Shown here one piece after another: positions 6,129-14,101 of a stretch of 20,402 nucleotides of DNA. The notes below the pieces were generated by a model, which made no database searches, was not told where the DNA came from, and saw only the letters and a program-made list of their open reading frames with translations. Every line of letters starts with the position of its first letter. Position 1 is the stretch's first letter. The position numbers were made by a program, and so were the translations under genes. The stretch covers positions 1-20,402 of the forward strand of contig CAYGTK010000052.1 of the NCBI GenBank assembly GCA_964352775.1, in the 5' to 3' direction. The stretch comes from CAYGTK01 sp964352775 (lineage in GTDB: Bacteria; Bacteroidota; Bacteroidia; Chitinophagales; CAIOSU01).

Positions 6129-9059
6129 ATGAGAAACTTCAAGCGCTTTGTGGCGGTAGCCTTATCCACAGTATTTTCCTTATACACTCATGCACAGACC
6201 TTTACGGTTGCCAATAACGACGTTGGGATAGACCACGTGCATGTGACCACTAACTTGATGGGAGGCGGCACAGCCTTTTTCGACCATAATAATGATGGAC
6301 ATGAGGACATTTACATGACAGGGGGGTACTTCCGTGATAAATTATATGAAAATCAAGGAGACGGCACTTTTATAGATATTGGAGCACAAGCGGGATTACA
6401 AGCTACCGACTCTTTTCAAACCACGGGTGTAATCACGGGTGATATTGATAATGATGGGTTTCGAGAAATATTCATTTGCACAGAAGGCTGGAATGGATTT
6501 CAGCCCACCCAAAAAAGAATGCCTAATATATTGTTATACAATAATGGAGACGGTACTTATACTGATATTAGTCAAAGCTCAGGTATCCTTCCCGACTCTG
6601 CATGGACAACTGGAGCGTCTTTTGGCGATTACAATAAAGATGGTTACCTAGACATCTACGTATCCAACTATGTAAAGACATTTGGGTTTACTTATGATAC
6701 AGCTAATGTATTGGATGGGTTTGCTCATACAGGATATGGCAACTGGCTATATTTAAACAATGGAAACAACACGTTCACTAATGTTACTACCGCAATGGGT
6801 GTAGGAGATCAGGGGTGCGCATTAGCCACTACATTCACAGACCACGACCGTGATGGTGATGTAGACATCTATATTGCAAACGACTTTGGTGAATTTGTGA
6901 TACCGAATACCCTTTACAATAATGAGTACCCTTCTAATGCATTCACTGATGTATCAGACACCACTGATGCTGATATAGGGCTTTATGGAATGGGTATTGC
7001 AATTGGAGATTACGACGAAGACGGTGACTTTGACTATTACGTTACCAACCTCGGAAGGAATGTTCTACTGCGAAATGATGGGGCAAAATTCGTTGATGTA
7101 AGTACTTGGGCAGGTGTTGAGAATACTTATGTGGACACCTTACTTACTACCGGATGGGGAACACAATTCTTAGATATTGATAACGACACCTACTTAGACC
7201 TTTTTGTAAGTAACGGCCAAATACCAGCCGCAGACTTCATCGCCACAGGGCCAAAAGATCCGCACAAATTATATCGAAACGACAACGCCTCGGGTACATT
7301 TAGCGACATAAGTACTTCAGCAGGCGTTAACGATTCCCTCATAGGTCGTGGGTCAGCCTATGGCGATTATGATAATGATGGTGACTTGGACCTAATGAGC
7401 GTTATAGTAACCGACCAGATATTTTACTTCCCAGGTTCTTATAGTAAGCTATATAAAAATGAAAACAGCTCTTCTAATTGGGTAGCTATGAGATTAGAAG
7501 GCACCATATCTAACAAAGATGCTTATGGGGCTCAAGTAGAATTATACACAAACGGGCGCATGTTCATTCGAGAAGTAAGTGGTGGTTGTAGCCATGCCAG
7601 TCAGAATTCCACACAAGTACACTTTGGCCTTGGATCTTATACTACAGTAGATTCTATAATTATTAAATGGCCAAGTGGGATGGATGAAACCTACCGTGAC
7701 CTTTACGCTAACCAACACTACTATTATGTGGAAGGAACATCAGCCTACGTTTGGCAATATAGAAGCGATAGCATTTGTACTTACGCCAGTACTGCAAGTC
7801 AGGTAGTTTTATGGGACACCCTTGCTGGCAGTACTTATGACACTATTAACATCGTTACTTATAAAACCATTCCAGCTAGCCTTGACACTAATGCGCTAAG
7901 TATTTGTTCTGGTGATAGTGTTTTGATCTATGGAAATTACCAAGCTACCGAAGGAGCTTATTACGATACTATTCAGAATGGGAGCATATGTAGTATTTAC
8001 CGAACTAACTTAAGTGTTGTTGCGCCCATTACAACAACCTTACCTACAGACACTATTTGCTTTGGAGATAGCGTGTATTATTTTGGTAGCTGGTATTCAA
8101 CCATAACTACAGCAAGTGATACACTTACCGCTACAAACTCTTGCGATAGCATCGTTTTTGCAAACCTATATGTTCGTCCTGTTTCAATTCGTATACTTCC
8201 TGCGATAAGTATCTGCGCAGGAGATCAAGCCCTTATTTTTGGAAAAGCTGAAACTACAGCAGCCATCTATTATGACACTTTGGTAAGCCTCACAACAGGG
8301 TGCGATAGCTTTTTATCTCAACAACTATTCGTACTTCCCTATGCTGTAGGCACAGCTATGGCTACCATTTGTGATGGAGATAGCATTTACATAGGAGGAG
8401 CTTGGCAATATACAGCGGGCAGCTATTGGGACACTTTAACATCTAATAATGGTTGTGATAGTATCATTACTCAAGAGCTAACAGTACTAGCGATCTCTTC
8501 GGGAATTACTTCTGTAAGCATCTGTAATGGAGATAGTATTTATTTAGCGAACCAATGGCAATACACAGCAGGTAGTTATTGGGATACCTTGACTTCAAGT
8601 ACTGGATGTGATAGTTTATTGGAAACCACTTTATCCCTACTACCATTCACTTTGGGGTATGATACTCTAGACCTTATTACAGGAGATAGTATTTACCTAG
8701 CGGGCGAATACCAAACTGTTGATGGCTCTTACTACGACACCCTTGTGGCCAATAATGGCTGCGATAGTATTAGAATTACATTATTGAGTTTCACAACAGG
8801 AATAGCTGATCGCTTTGAGAATTATTGGACAGTTTACCCTAACCCTACCAAAAATGAATTCCATATCCGCGCTACAACTATGGAATTATCAGGCAAACTC
8901 CACTTATATGATATGAGCGGTAAATTGATATTGACGAAAGAGCTTACAGGTAAAGAAGGAACTGTTAACGTAAGCCAATTGGCTGGGGGCACTTATTACA
9001 TAGAAATGTCCCGCTCTGCGAGCGAGACATTCCGTAAAAAAATCATTGTGCTGCCTTAG
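6129..9059 (+). CDS. Secreted VCBS/FG-GAP propeller protein with ASPIC/UnbV domain, Cys modules and T9SS sorting domain
   Basis: This is a 976-residue cell-surface or secreted protein of unknown binding target. I chose the ATG at 6129 because it begins a clean signal peptide (MRNFKRFVAVALSTVFSLYTHAQ); an earlier in-frame ATG at 6048 lies inside the divergent symporter gene. Seven calcium-loop motifs of the type DxDxDGxxD occur between residues about 52 and 425 (DHNNDGHED, DIDNDGFRE, DYNKDGYLD, DHDRDGDVD, DYDEDGDFD, DIDNDTYLD, DYDNDGDLD), implying a seven-bladed propeller. Residues about 440-535 match ASPIC/UnbV (DAYGAQVELY, SQNSTQVHFGLG, IIKWPSG). Six modules follow at about 591-888. The C-terminus (about 900-976: WTVYPNPTKNEF, LYDMSGK, GGTYYIEM, ending KKIIVLP) is a type A T9SS sorting domain. 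The protein should cross the outer membrane through SprA, whose gene in this window contains a TAG. It converges with the OmpA-family gene, 6 bp apart. Confidence 0.9.
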   Translation: MRNFKRFVAVALSTVFSLYTHAQTFTVANNDVGIDHVHVTTNLMGGGTAFFDHNNDGHEDIYMTGGYFRDKLYENQGDGTFIDIGAQAGLQATDSFQTTGVITGDIDNDGFREIFICTEGWNGFQPTQKRMPNILLYNNGDGTYTDISQSSGILPDSAWTTGASFGDYNKDGYLDIYVSNYVKTFGFTYDTANVLDGFAHTGYGNWLYLNNGNNTFTNVTTAMGVGDQGCALATTFTDHDRDGDVDIYIANDFGEFVIPNTLYNNEYPSNAFTDVSDTTDADIGLYGMGIAIGDYDEDGDFDYYVTNLGRNVLLRNDGAKFVDVSTWAGVENTYVDTLLTTGWGTQFLDIDNDTYLDLFVSNGQIPAADFIATGPKDPHKLYRNDNASGTFSDISTSAGVNDSLIGRGSAYGDYDNDGDLDLMSVIVTDQIFYFPGSYSKLYKNENSSSNWVAMRLEGTISNKDAYGAQVELYTNGRMFIREVSGGCSHASQNSTQVHFGLGSYTTVDSIIIKWPSGMDETYRDLYANQHYYYVEGTSAYVWQYRSDSICTYASTASQVVLWDTLAGSTYDTINIVTYKTIPASLDTNALSICSGDSVLIYGNYQATEGAYYDTIQNGSICSIYRTNLSVVAPITTTLPTDTICFGDSVYYFGSWYSTITTASDTLTATNSCDSIVFANLYVRPVSIRILPAISICAGDQALIFGKAETTAAIYYDTLVSLTTGCDSFLSQQLFVLPYAVGTAMATICDGDSIYIGGAWQYTAGSYWDTLTSNNGCDSIITQELTVLAISSGITSVSICNGDSIYLANQWQYTAGSYWDTLTSSTGCDSLLETTLSLLPFTLGYDTLDLITGDSIYLAGEYQTVDGSYYDTLVANNGCDSIRITLLSFTTGIADRFENYWTVYPNPTKNEFHIRATTMELSGKLHLYDMSGKLILTKELTGKEGTVNVSQLAGGTYYIEMSRSASETFRKKIIVLP
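7899..8792 (+). repeat. Six tandem ~51-residue cysteine modules inside the propeller protein
   Basis: Modules start at about 7899, 8052, 8208, 8364, 8517 and 8670, so periods are 153, 156, 156, 153 and 153 nt. The shared pattern is xICxGDSxxxxGxW, then AGxYxDTL, then GCDS and a hydrophobic strand. Each of the first five has one Cys near its start and one near the GCDS site, which could form a disulfide. In the sixth the first Cys is replaced by Ile (DLITGDS). A shorter degenerate copy may begin at about 7770 (SICTYAS, AGSTYDT). Confidence 0.85.
9005..9031. repeat. Strong palindrome translated within the sorting domain
   Basis: A 12-bp stem with one mismatch and a 3-nt loop (9017-9019): AATGTCCCGCTC pairs with GAGCGAGACATT. 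It lies inside the last part of the propeller gene and is read as MSRSASETF, between two beta strands of the sorting domain. It resembles the dispersed REP-like palindromes of bacterial genomes. There is no T-run directly after it on either strand, so it is not a classic terminator, although it is about 30 bp from the convergent gene ends. Confidence 0.6.
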
Positions 9060-9065
9060 TAGTTT

Positions 9066-11459
9066 CTATTCAAATACCAATTCCATTTCTACTCGCCTAT
9101 TTTCGGCACGCCCAGCAGCTGTAGTATTATCTGCTATTGGTTTGGCTTCTCCGAAGTATTCAATAATGAACTTATCATCAGCCATTCCTTTATCCATAAA
9201 GTATTTCTTAACAGCCTCCGCCCTTTCCTTGGACAACCTCAAGTTAAGTGCATCCGAACCTTGAGAATCCGTATGGCCTGAAATCTTCAGTTTCGCATCT
9301 TCACGGTCCGTCAATACTTTGGCTAATGCATCCAAGGTTTCGTAAGAACTTGCTTTAATGACAGCTTTGGAAGATTCAAATTCAAGATCGTCAAAAGCAG
9401 TTTTTATAGCTTCCTTCTCTTCCTCTTTCAATTCAGGACAACCTTGGTTAGAAACTGGTCCTGGTGTTTTAGGGCAGCGGTCTAAGTTGTCAGTAACACC
9501 ATCGCCATCAGCATCACCATAAGGACAGCCGCCGTTCTCTTCAGGGCCTTTCACATCAGGGCAATCATCCTCTTTGTCATTTATTCCATCACCATCTCTA
9601 TCACCATATGGGCAACCATCATTATCAGCAGGGCCAACTTCCTCTGGACACTTATCTACATTATCAAGCACCCCATCTTCATCTAGATCACCCCAAGGAC
9701 AACCGCTGTTCTCTGCAGGACCTACCACGTCAATACACAAATCAAGATTGTCATTCACACCATCACCATCCGTATCACCGTAAGGGCAACCATTATTATC
9801 TTCTGGGCCAGGAACTTCGGGGCAATCATCGTCAGCATCCAGTATCTTATCACCGTCTTTATCTGACCAAGGGCAACCACTATTCTCTTCTGGACCTGCT
9901 TCTGTTGGGCATAAGTCGTCGTCATCGTTAATACCGTCACCATCCGTATCTGGACAACCTAGGTTCTCCCATGGTCCTGGCACTTTCTTACATTCATCTT
10001 TACGGTTAGATACTCCATCCTTATCCTTATCCTTCGGCTTACCGTAAGGTATTGGCACTTTCAAAGCCATATAAAAGTTGGCACTATATATCTCATCTTC
10101 TATTGCAAGTGCTCTCCAATCGTTAGTACCCATTACTAATGGCCCTAAGCGTAAATAACCACCTATACGATGGTCACCATAATTAGTAAAGCTATATGGC
10201 AGGCCAATGCCGAACCATTTATGCTCAAAACGAGGTGAGATAGAGTAAGAACTCATGTTACGGATCTTACTTTCATCGTTCTTAAATCGAAGACCTATAA
10301 AAGCGGTAGCATTTACGTAGAAGCCCTTCCAGACATTATAGTCAGCTTGTACGCTAATACTAGTAGGCAAGTTCATTTTATACTCACCTTCATCAACATC
10401 AAATCCAAAGCGATCTTGAATAGTATCATTAAAGGAGCCTACATCATCTAGCTCAAAATTGCTAATATCCCAGTTGGTGATGTTTGCTGTAAAATTGGCG
10501 CTAAGGTCACCCTTATCGAACTTCACCCTACCGATATCTAATACAGAAAAACCTAAGCGGAGCTTGTACTTGTTCTTATCATTTCTAAGCAGCCCTGTTT
10601 TCCCGTCCATATCATACTCGTACTCCGACCTATCTTTCCTCCACTCATAAACAAACCCTAAGTCGAAACCCAGAGTAGGGTTACCTACAAACTTGTAACT
10701 TAAGTTATCTGATTCTAATTCGAAATTAGAAGAGTGACCATACTGCACATCAGAATCTACCAGTGTTAGCGTATCGTTATTCACAAATAGATAATCAAGG
10801 TCGTTAACATATAGAAAGGCAGAACCCACTCCCTGTATTAGCTTAACCGAGCCAGCTGCCTTTAAATAATGGTTGTTCTTCCAAAGTACTTGCCTACCGT
10901 AGGTAATACCATATTCCACCCACGACATGGCTTGCACACTAAAGTCTTCATTCTCCAACGGTTCTAACCATAACTCTTCAAACTTCAAGTCTTCCCAAGC
11001 TTGTTTGGCCAGCGCGGGGTCTATATTTTCAGCATTGAATGTAGTTCTGCTTTTAAAGCTAAAAGCCAATGCATTCTTACTGTTCAATGTTACCATTATA
11101 GAAGGTAAATTGATTAATGCATTCATATAGATGTTCTTGTCACTCCCATTTACACCGTCAAAATCTTCGAATAGATACGTATCTCTAAAATCACCTTGAT
11201 CATCTACATTCCCGTTCCTAGCATCTTTAATTAGTGATCGGCGAAGCCCGATATAATTATTGAACAAGGAAAAATCAACGCTTACTAAATTGATGTCTAT
11301 CATAAAGCGGTTATCTACTATAGAAGCAGGGTTCACTTCAAGGCCGTGTACACCAGCGTAATTACTACTGGAGTAGCCGAGATAATTTTGAGCTTTTAAA
11401 GCGAAACCACCAGCGAAAAAAAGAAGAGAAATAAGTAGGGTAATACGTTTCATGATCAT
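9066..11459 (-). CDS. OmpA-family outer membrane protein with N-terminal DUF5723-like barrel and thrombospondin-3 repeats
   Basis: This 797-residue envelope protein probably spans the outer membrane and holds peptidoglycan. Residues 1-24 are a signal peptide ending LKAQ. The start may instead be the third codon (11453), since the N-terminus reads MIMKRITLL. Residues about 25-460 look like an outer-membrane barrel region; the opening NYLGYSSSNYAGVHGLEVNP is reminiscent of DUF5723 proteins common in Bacteroidota. Residues about 476-676 hold seven thrombospondin-3 calcium repeats. Residues about 690-797 are an OmpA C-terminal domain with GHTDSQG and LSKERAEAV; Asp731 and Arg746, 15 apart, match the pair that grips diaminopimelate in peptidoglycan. 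The gene diverges from atpB with 156 bp between them, and its 3' end nearly touches the propeller gene. No function beyond envelope anchoring can be assigned safely. Confidence 0.9.
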   Translation of the reverse strand: MIMKRITLLISLLFFAGGFALKAQNYLGYSSSNYAGVHGLEVNPASIVDNRFMIDINLVSVDFSLFNNYIGLRRSLIKDARNGNVDDQGDFRDTYLFEDFDGVNGSDKNIYMNALINLPSIMVTLNSKNALAFSFKSRTTFNAENIDPALAKQAWEDLKFEELWLEPLENEDFSVQAMSWVEYGITYGRQVLWKNNHYLKAAGSVKLIQGVGSAFLYVNDLDYLFVNNDTLTLVDSDVQYGHSSNFELESDNLSYKFVGNPTLGFDLGFVYEWRKDRSEYEYDMDGKTGLLRNDKNKYKLRLGFSVLDIGRVKFDKGDLSANFTANITNWDISNFELDDVGSFNDTIQDRFGFDVDEGEYKMNLPTSISVQADYNVWKGFYVNATAFIGLRFKNDESKIRNMSSYSISPRFEHKWFGIGLPYSFTNYGDHRIGGYLRLGPLVMGTNDWRALAIEDEIYSANFYMALKVPIPYGKPKDKDKDGVSNRKDECKKVPGPWENLGCPDTDGDGINDDDDLCPTEAGPEENSGCPWSDKDGDKILDADDDCPEVPGPEDNNGCPYGDTDGDGVNDNLDLCIDVVGPAENSGCPWGDLDEDGVLDNVDKCPEEVGPADNDGCPYGDRDGDGINDKEDDCPDVKGPEENGGCPYGDADGDGVTDNLDRCPKTPGPVSNQGCPELKEEEKEAIKTAFDDLEFESSKAVIKASSYETLDALAKVLTDREDAKLKISGHTDSQGSDALNLRLSKERAEAVKKYFMDKGMADDKFIIEYFGEAKPIADNTTAAGRAENRRVEMELVFE
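9434..10032 (-). repeat. Seven thrombospondin type 3 repeats within the OmpA-family gene
   Basis: Seven units of about 27-29 codons (roughly 87 bp), each with D.DGDG.xD..D.C, then a GP.EN.GCP turn. Examples are DTDGDGINDDDDLCPTEAGP and DRDGDGINDKEDDCPDVKGP. They are typical calcium-binding linkers between an outer-membrane barrel and an OmpA domain. The third unit has DGDK in place of DGDG and the fifth DEDG, so copies have diverged. Confidence 0.9.
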
Positions 11460-11473
11460 TGCATTTGGTATTC

Positions 11474-11507
11474 TAAATGTACCTTTATTTTAATAGGAGG
11501 TCGCAAA
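11474..11507 (-). promoter_or_regulatory. Candidate promoter of the OmpA-family gene
   Basis: On the minus strand TTTG (11507-11504) is followed after 22 bp by TACATTTA (11481-11474), one base off the TAnnTTTG consensus. The element lies about 14 bp before the start ATG, which would leave a very short leader. This is weaker than the atpB promoter on the opposite strand. Confidence 0.3.
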
Positions 11508-11552
11508 GAAAAACGCCCGTATTTCATAAATACCAAAAAAAGCGATAGTTAC

Positions 11553-11583
11553 TTGTCTATTGGGGGAAAAGTGCCTAATTTTG
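11553..11583 (+). promoter_or_regulatory. Promoter of the atp operon, Bacteroidota type
   Basis: TTG at 11553-11555, a 20-bp spacer and TAATTTTG at 11576-11583 match the Bacteroidota housekeeping sigma consensus (-33 TTG, -7 TAnnTTTG). Transcription should start near 11589, about 27 nt before the atpB ATG. A CAGGAGG at 11594-11600 resembles a Shine-Dalgarno sequence but sits 15 nt from the ATG, further than usual. Confidence 0.65.
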
Positions 11584-11615
11584 CGGCGGATTTCAGGAGG
11601 TAGTAAAACTTCGTA

Positions 11616-12707
11616 ATGAGCAACACTTTAAGAAAGCATAGACTAGTTATCATTTTAGCCATTTTGTGCTTTGCATTCCCTACATCACTTTGGGCAGGCG
11701 GAAGCAGTGAGGGTGGAGAATTTGACCCCGTTCCAATGATCATGCATCACTTGGCTGACTCTCATGATTGGCACGTCCTTGACCTAGAAGGAGAAAACGG
11801 CGAAATGCATGCCGTTTCAGTTCCTCTTCCAGTAATCCTTTATTCTGCTGAAGGTGGTTTTGATATGTTCCTATCAAGCGCTTTTCACCACGATGATAAT
11901 GGTGAGCATGTTGCGAACGGAGAGTACGTTAAATACCACGAGAAGATCTATTACGCTCCAGACGGAGAATTACAATTTGAAGGAGAAGGCGATGAGCGTC
12001 ACCCTTCAAACGCAATGCCATTAGACTTCTCTATTACTAAGAATGTGGCTTCTATGTTCTTATCTATTTTTCTACTTATCATCTTATTCCGAGCTGTAGC
12101 TAAGAATTACAGTAATGGAAATCTTGCCCCTAAGGGCTTGGCAGGTTTCTTAGAACCATTGGTCTTATTCGTTCGCGACGACATCGCCTACGAGAACATA
12201 CAAAGAGATAAGGCAGACAAGTTTCTTCCTTACCTATTAACCGTTTTCTTTTTCATTTGGATCAACAACTTGTTGGGCCTTGTACCATTCTTTCCAGGTG
12301 GTGCTAACATGACAGGAAATATTGCAGTAACACTTGTGCTTGCTGTATTTACATTAATACTCACTAACATCAACGGTACTAAGGCATATTGGGGTCACAT
12401 TTTGGCACCACCAGTACCTGTGGCTATGTGGCCTATTATGATACCTGTTGAATTGATAGGTATAGTAACTAAGCCATTTGCCTTGATGATACGTTTGTTC
12501 GCAAATATCACAGCAGGTCACGCGTTGATCTTGAGCTTGGTGTCTATCATATTTATCATGAAGTCGGTAGCCATGTCAGGTGTAGCCGTTCCATTCATGG
12601 TGTTTATGATGGCTTTGGAATTATTAGTAGCTGCTTTGCAGGCATACATCTTTACATTGCTTTCAGCATTGTTCATAGGTATGGCTGTGGAAGATGCTCA
12701 TCATTAA
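11616..12707 (+). CDS. atpB: ATP synthase F0 subunit a with long exported N-terminal extension
   Basis: Subunit a forms the two proton half-channels beside the c-ring. The protein is 363 residues, about 90 longer than E. coli AtpB. The extra part is at the N-terminus: a hydrophobic, signal-like helix (residues about 9-27, ending SLWAGG), then about 115 polar residues rich in His, Asp and Glu (HHLADSHDWH, HHDDNGEH), predicted to be outside the inner membrane. The channel core begins at about 142. The essential arginine is Arg293 in FALMIRLFANITAGH, and LLVAALQAYIFTLLSALF near 336-353 is the last helix with the conserved Gln. It is the first gene of the operon; no atpI-like gene precedes it. 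The extension is usual in Bacteroidota as far as I recall; whether the signal-like helix is cleaved is unknown. Confidence 0.96.
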   Translation: MSNTLRKHRLVIILAILCFAFPTSLWAGGSSEGGEFDPVPMIMHHLADSHDWHVLDLEGENGEMHAVSVPLPVILYSAEGGFDMFLSSAFHHDDNGEHVANGEYVKYHEKIYYAPDGELQFEGEGDERHPSNAMPLDFSITKNVASMFLSIFLLIILFRAVAKNYSNGNLAPKGLAGFLEPLVLFVRDDIAYENIQRDKADKFLPYLLTVFFFIWINNLLGLVPFFPGGANMTGNIAVTLVLAVFTLILTNINGTKAYWGHILAPPVPVAMWPIMIPVELIGIVTKPFALMIRLFANITAGHALILSLVSIIFIMKSVAMSGVAVPFMVFMMALELLVAALQAYIFTLLSALFIGMAVEDAHH

Positions 12708-12741
12708 TTAGGATCTATTAACTGTTCAATAAATATTAATC

Positions 12742-12951
12742 ATGACTGGAACATTAGCAACTATCGGAATCGGACTTACAGTATTGGGAGCCGGATTGGG
12801 TATTGGCCGTATCGGCGGTTCTGCCGTTGAAGGTATCGCTCGTCAGCCGGAAGCTGCTGCAAAAATTCAAACTGCGATGATCATCGCAGCTGCACTTATT
12901 GAGGGTGTAGCTTTGTTTGGTGTTGTTGCTGCAACCTTCTTGGTTAAGTAA
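12742..12951 (+). CDS. atpE: ATP synthase F0 subunit c
   Basis: A 69-residue hairpin of two membrane helices; many copies form the rotor ring. Helix 1 carries the glycine ladder GAGLGIGRIGG (16-26), the cytoplasmic loop is ARQPEA (33-38), and helix 2 has the ion-binding glutamate at position 54 in AALIEGVALFG. The residue after this Glu is Gly, not the Ser/Thr of sodium-binding c subunits, so proton coupling is likely. It starts 34 nt after atpB behind an A/T-rich leader (AATAAATATTAATC) and is followed by a hairpin in the 78-nt gap before atpF. Both could help make more subunit c than its neighbours, since far more copies are needed. Confidence 0.97.
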   Translation: MTGTLATIGIGLTVLGAGLGIGRIGGSAVEGIARQPEAAAKIQTAMIIAAALIEGVALFGVVAATFLVK

Positions 12952-12960
12952 TTTGACTAG

Positions 12961-12999
12961 AGAAGAGCTTGGTAACGGTTGGTTACTGGCTCTTCTTTT
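12961..12999 (+). promoter_or_regulatory. Hairpin between atpE and atpF
   Basis: AGAAGAGC at 12961-12968 pairs fully with GCTCTTCT at 12989-12996. A small internal loop follows, then GTAAC (12972-12976) pairs with GTTAC (12982-12986) around a 5-nt loop. Only a short T-run follows (TTT at 12997-12999). It could be a partial terminator or an RNA-stabilising structure that lowers expression of downstream genes relative to atpE. Confidence 0.55.
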
Positions 13000-13029
13000 G
13001 TAATTGAACAATAGTAAAGACATAAACAA

Positions 13030-13524
13030 ATGGGATTAGTAACACCGGGAATCGGACTCATATTTTGGACGACTTTAGCGTTCCTTATTTTATTGGTATT
13101 GCTTCGCAAGTTCGCGTGGGGCCCTATCCTATCTGCAGTTAAAGAACGTGAAGGTTCCATCACTGACTCATTGAAGGCAGCTGAGAAAGCTCGTGAGGAG
13201 ATGGCAAACTTACAGGCAGAGAATGAGACCATTCTTAAGGCCGCGAAAGAAGAACGAGCCAAGATCATCAAAGAAGCTAAGGAAGTTAGCGATAGAGTTA
13301 TAGGTGAGTCAAAAGAAACTGCTAAGATAGAAGCAGGTAAAATAGTAGAAGATGCTAAGCGTGAAATAGAACTACAGAAGTTGGCTGCCCTTGCAGAAGT
13401 TAAGAACGAAGTAGGTGGATTGGCCATCAGTATAGCCGAGCAATTGATAAAACGTGAATTGAACGATAAAGCGGCCCAAGAAGCTTTCGCTAAAGAAGCT
13501 GCTGCCAACTTTAATTTGAATTAA
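13030..13524 (+). CDS. atpF: ATP synthase F0 subunit b
   Basis: Subunit b forms the peripheral stalk that holds F1 still against the rotor. The 164-residue length is normal. There is one N-terminal membrane helix (about residues 8-27, IGLIFWTTLAFLILLVLLRK), then KFAWGPILSAVKERE, a family hallmark, and a long charged helix rich in Ala, Lys and Glu to the end (EKAREEMANLQAENE, KEERAKIIKEAKE), suited to a dimeric coiled coil. It lies between the atpE hairpin and atpH, which starts 4 nt after its stop. A second b' gene is not present, so a homodimer is likely. Confidence 0.96.
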   Translation: MGLVTPGIGLIFWTTLAFLILLVLLRKFAWGPILSAVKEREGSITDSLKAAEKAREEMANLQAENETILKAAKEERAKIIKEAKEVSDRVIGESKETAKIEAGKIVEDAKREIELQKLAALAEVKNEVGGLAISIAEQLIKRELNDKAAQEAFAKEAAANFNLN

Positions 13525-13528
13525 GCAC

Positions 13529-14095
13529 ATGTCAGTAATACGCATAGCTAAAAGATACGCCCGCTCTATAGTAGGTTTAGCCATTGAGAAAGGCTTACTG
13601 GAAGAGGTGTATGCTGATATGAACCATATATTGGCTGCTATTGATGTTAGTCGCGATCTTGAACTGATGTTGAAGAGCCCTATCATTAATGCAGACAAAA
13701 AGCATAATGTACTCAAGGCTATTTTCGATGGCAAAGTAAGTCCTATCACTTCTACTTTCATTGATATTTTGATCCGTAAAACGAGAGAGAGTCATCTAGT
13801 AGATGTAGCAAAGGAAGTTATAGCTCAATACAACACTCATAAGCACATAACTCCTGTTAAACTAAAGTCAGCGGTTGAATTGGATAAGGCTACTATTGAT
13901 GGTATCCTTAACAAATTGAAGACGGAAGCAGGGTTAGAAACAATAGAATTGACCACAGAAGTAGATGAAAGTCTATTAGGTGGTTTTGTGTTACAATATC
14001 AAGATAAGCTTTACGACGCCTCTTTGGTTCGTGGGCTTAACATCGTGAAAAGCGATTTCGCAGAAAATAAATACATCAAAGAACTCTTTAAATAA
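13529..14095 (+). CDS. atpH: ATP synthase F1 subunit delta
   Basis: Delta sits on top of the alpha-beta hexamer and links it to subunit b. The 188-residue protein starts IAKRYARSIVGLAIEKG, the typical N-terminal helix pattern (RYA.A...A), and continues as an all-helical domain. The C-terminal part has the conserved DESLLGGFVLQYQDKLYDAS segment (about 149-168), matching the family's GG.....D...D.S signature. It starts 4 nt after atpF and ends 6 nt before atpA, so the three are almost certainly on one mRNA and perhaps translationally coupled. Confidence 0.96.
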   Translation: MSVIRIAKRYARSIVGLAIEKGLLEEVYADMNHILAAIDVSRDLELMLKSPIINADKKHNVLKAIFDGKVSPITSTFIDILIRKTRESHLVDVAKEVIAQYNTHKHITPVKLKSAVELDKATIDGILNKLKTEAGLETIELTTEVDESLLGGFVLQYQDKLYDASLVRGLNIVKSDFAENKYIKELFK

Positions 14096-14101
14096 TCCAT
14101 T

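Noticed and set aside
9574..9931. Plus-strand frames opposite the thrombospondin-3 repeats
   Set aside because: Their Ser/Pro/His-rich repeats mirror the Asp/Gly-rich repeats on the coding strand.
9434..10032. Regularly spaced repeats that might be a CRISPR array
   Set aside because: The ~87-bp period is the codon-level signature of thrombospondin-3 repeats in an open frame; units are contiguous, diverged and have no spacers.
11519..11533. GTATTT-CAT-AAATAC hairpin before the atp promoter
   Set aside because: The six-pair A/T stem is too weak for a terminator and has no partner copy nearby.
12957..13508. 183-residue minus-strand reading frame opposite atpF
   Set aside because: It is antisense to a clear subunit b gene, has serine/alanine-rich shadow composition and matches no family I know.
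13372..13761. 129-residue minus-strand reading frame over atpF/atpH
   Set aside because: It lies opposite two firm genes, with no signal, motif or spacing to support it.
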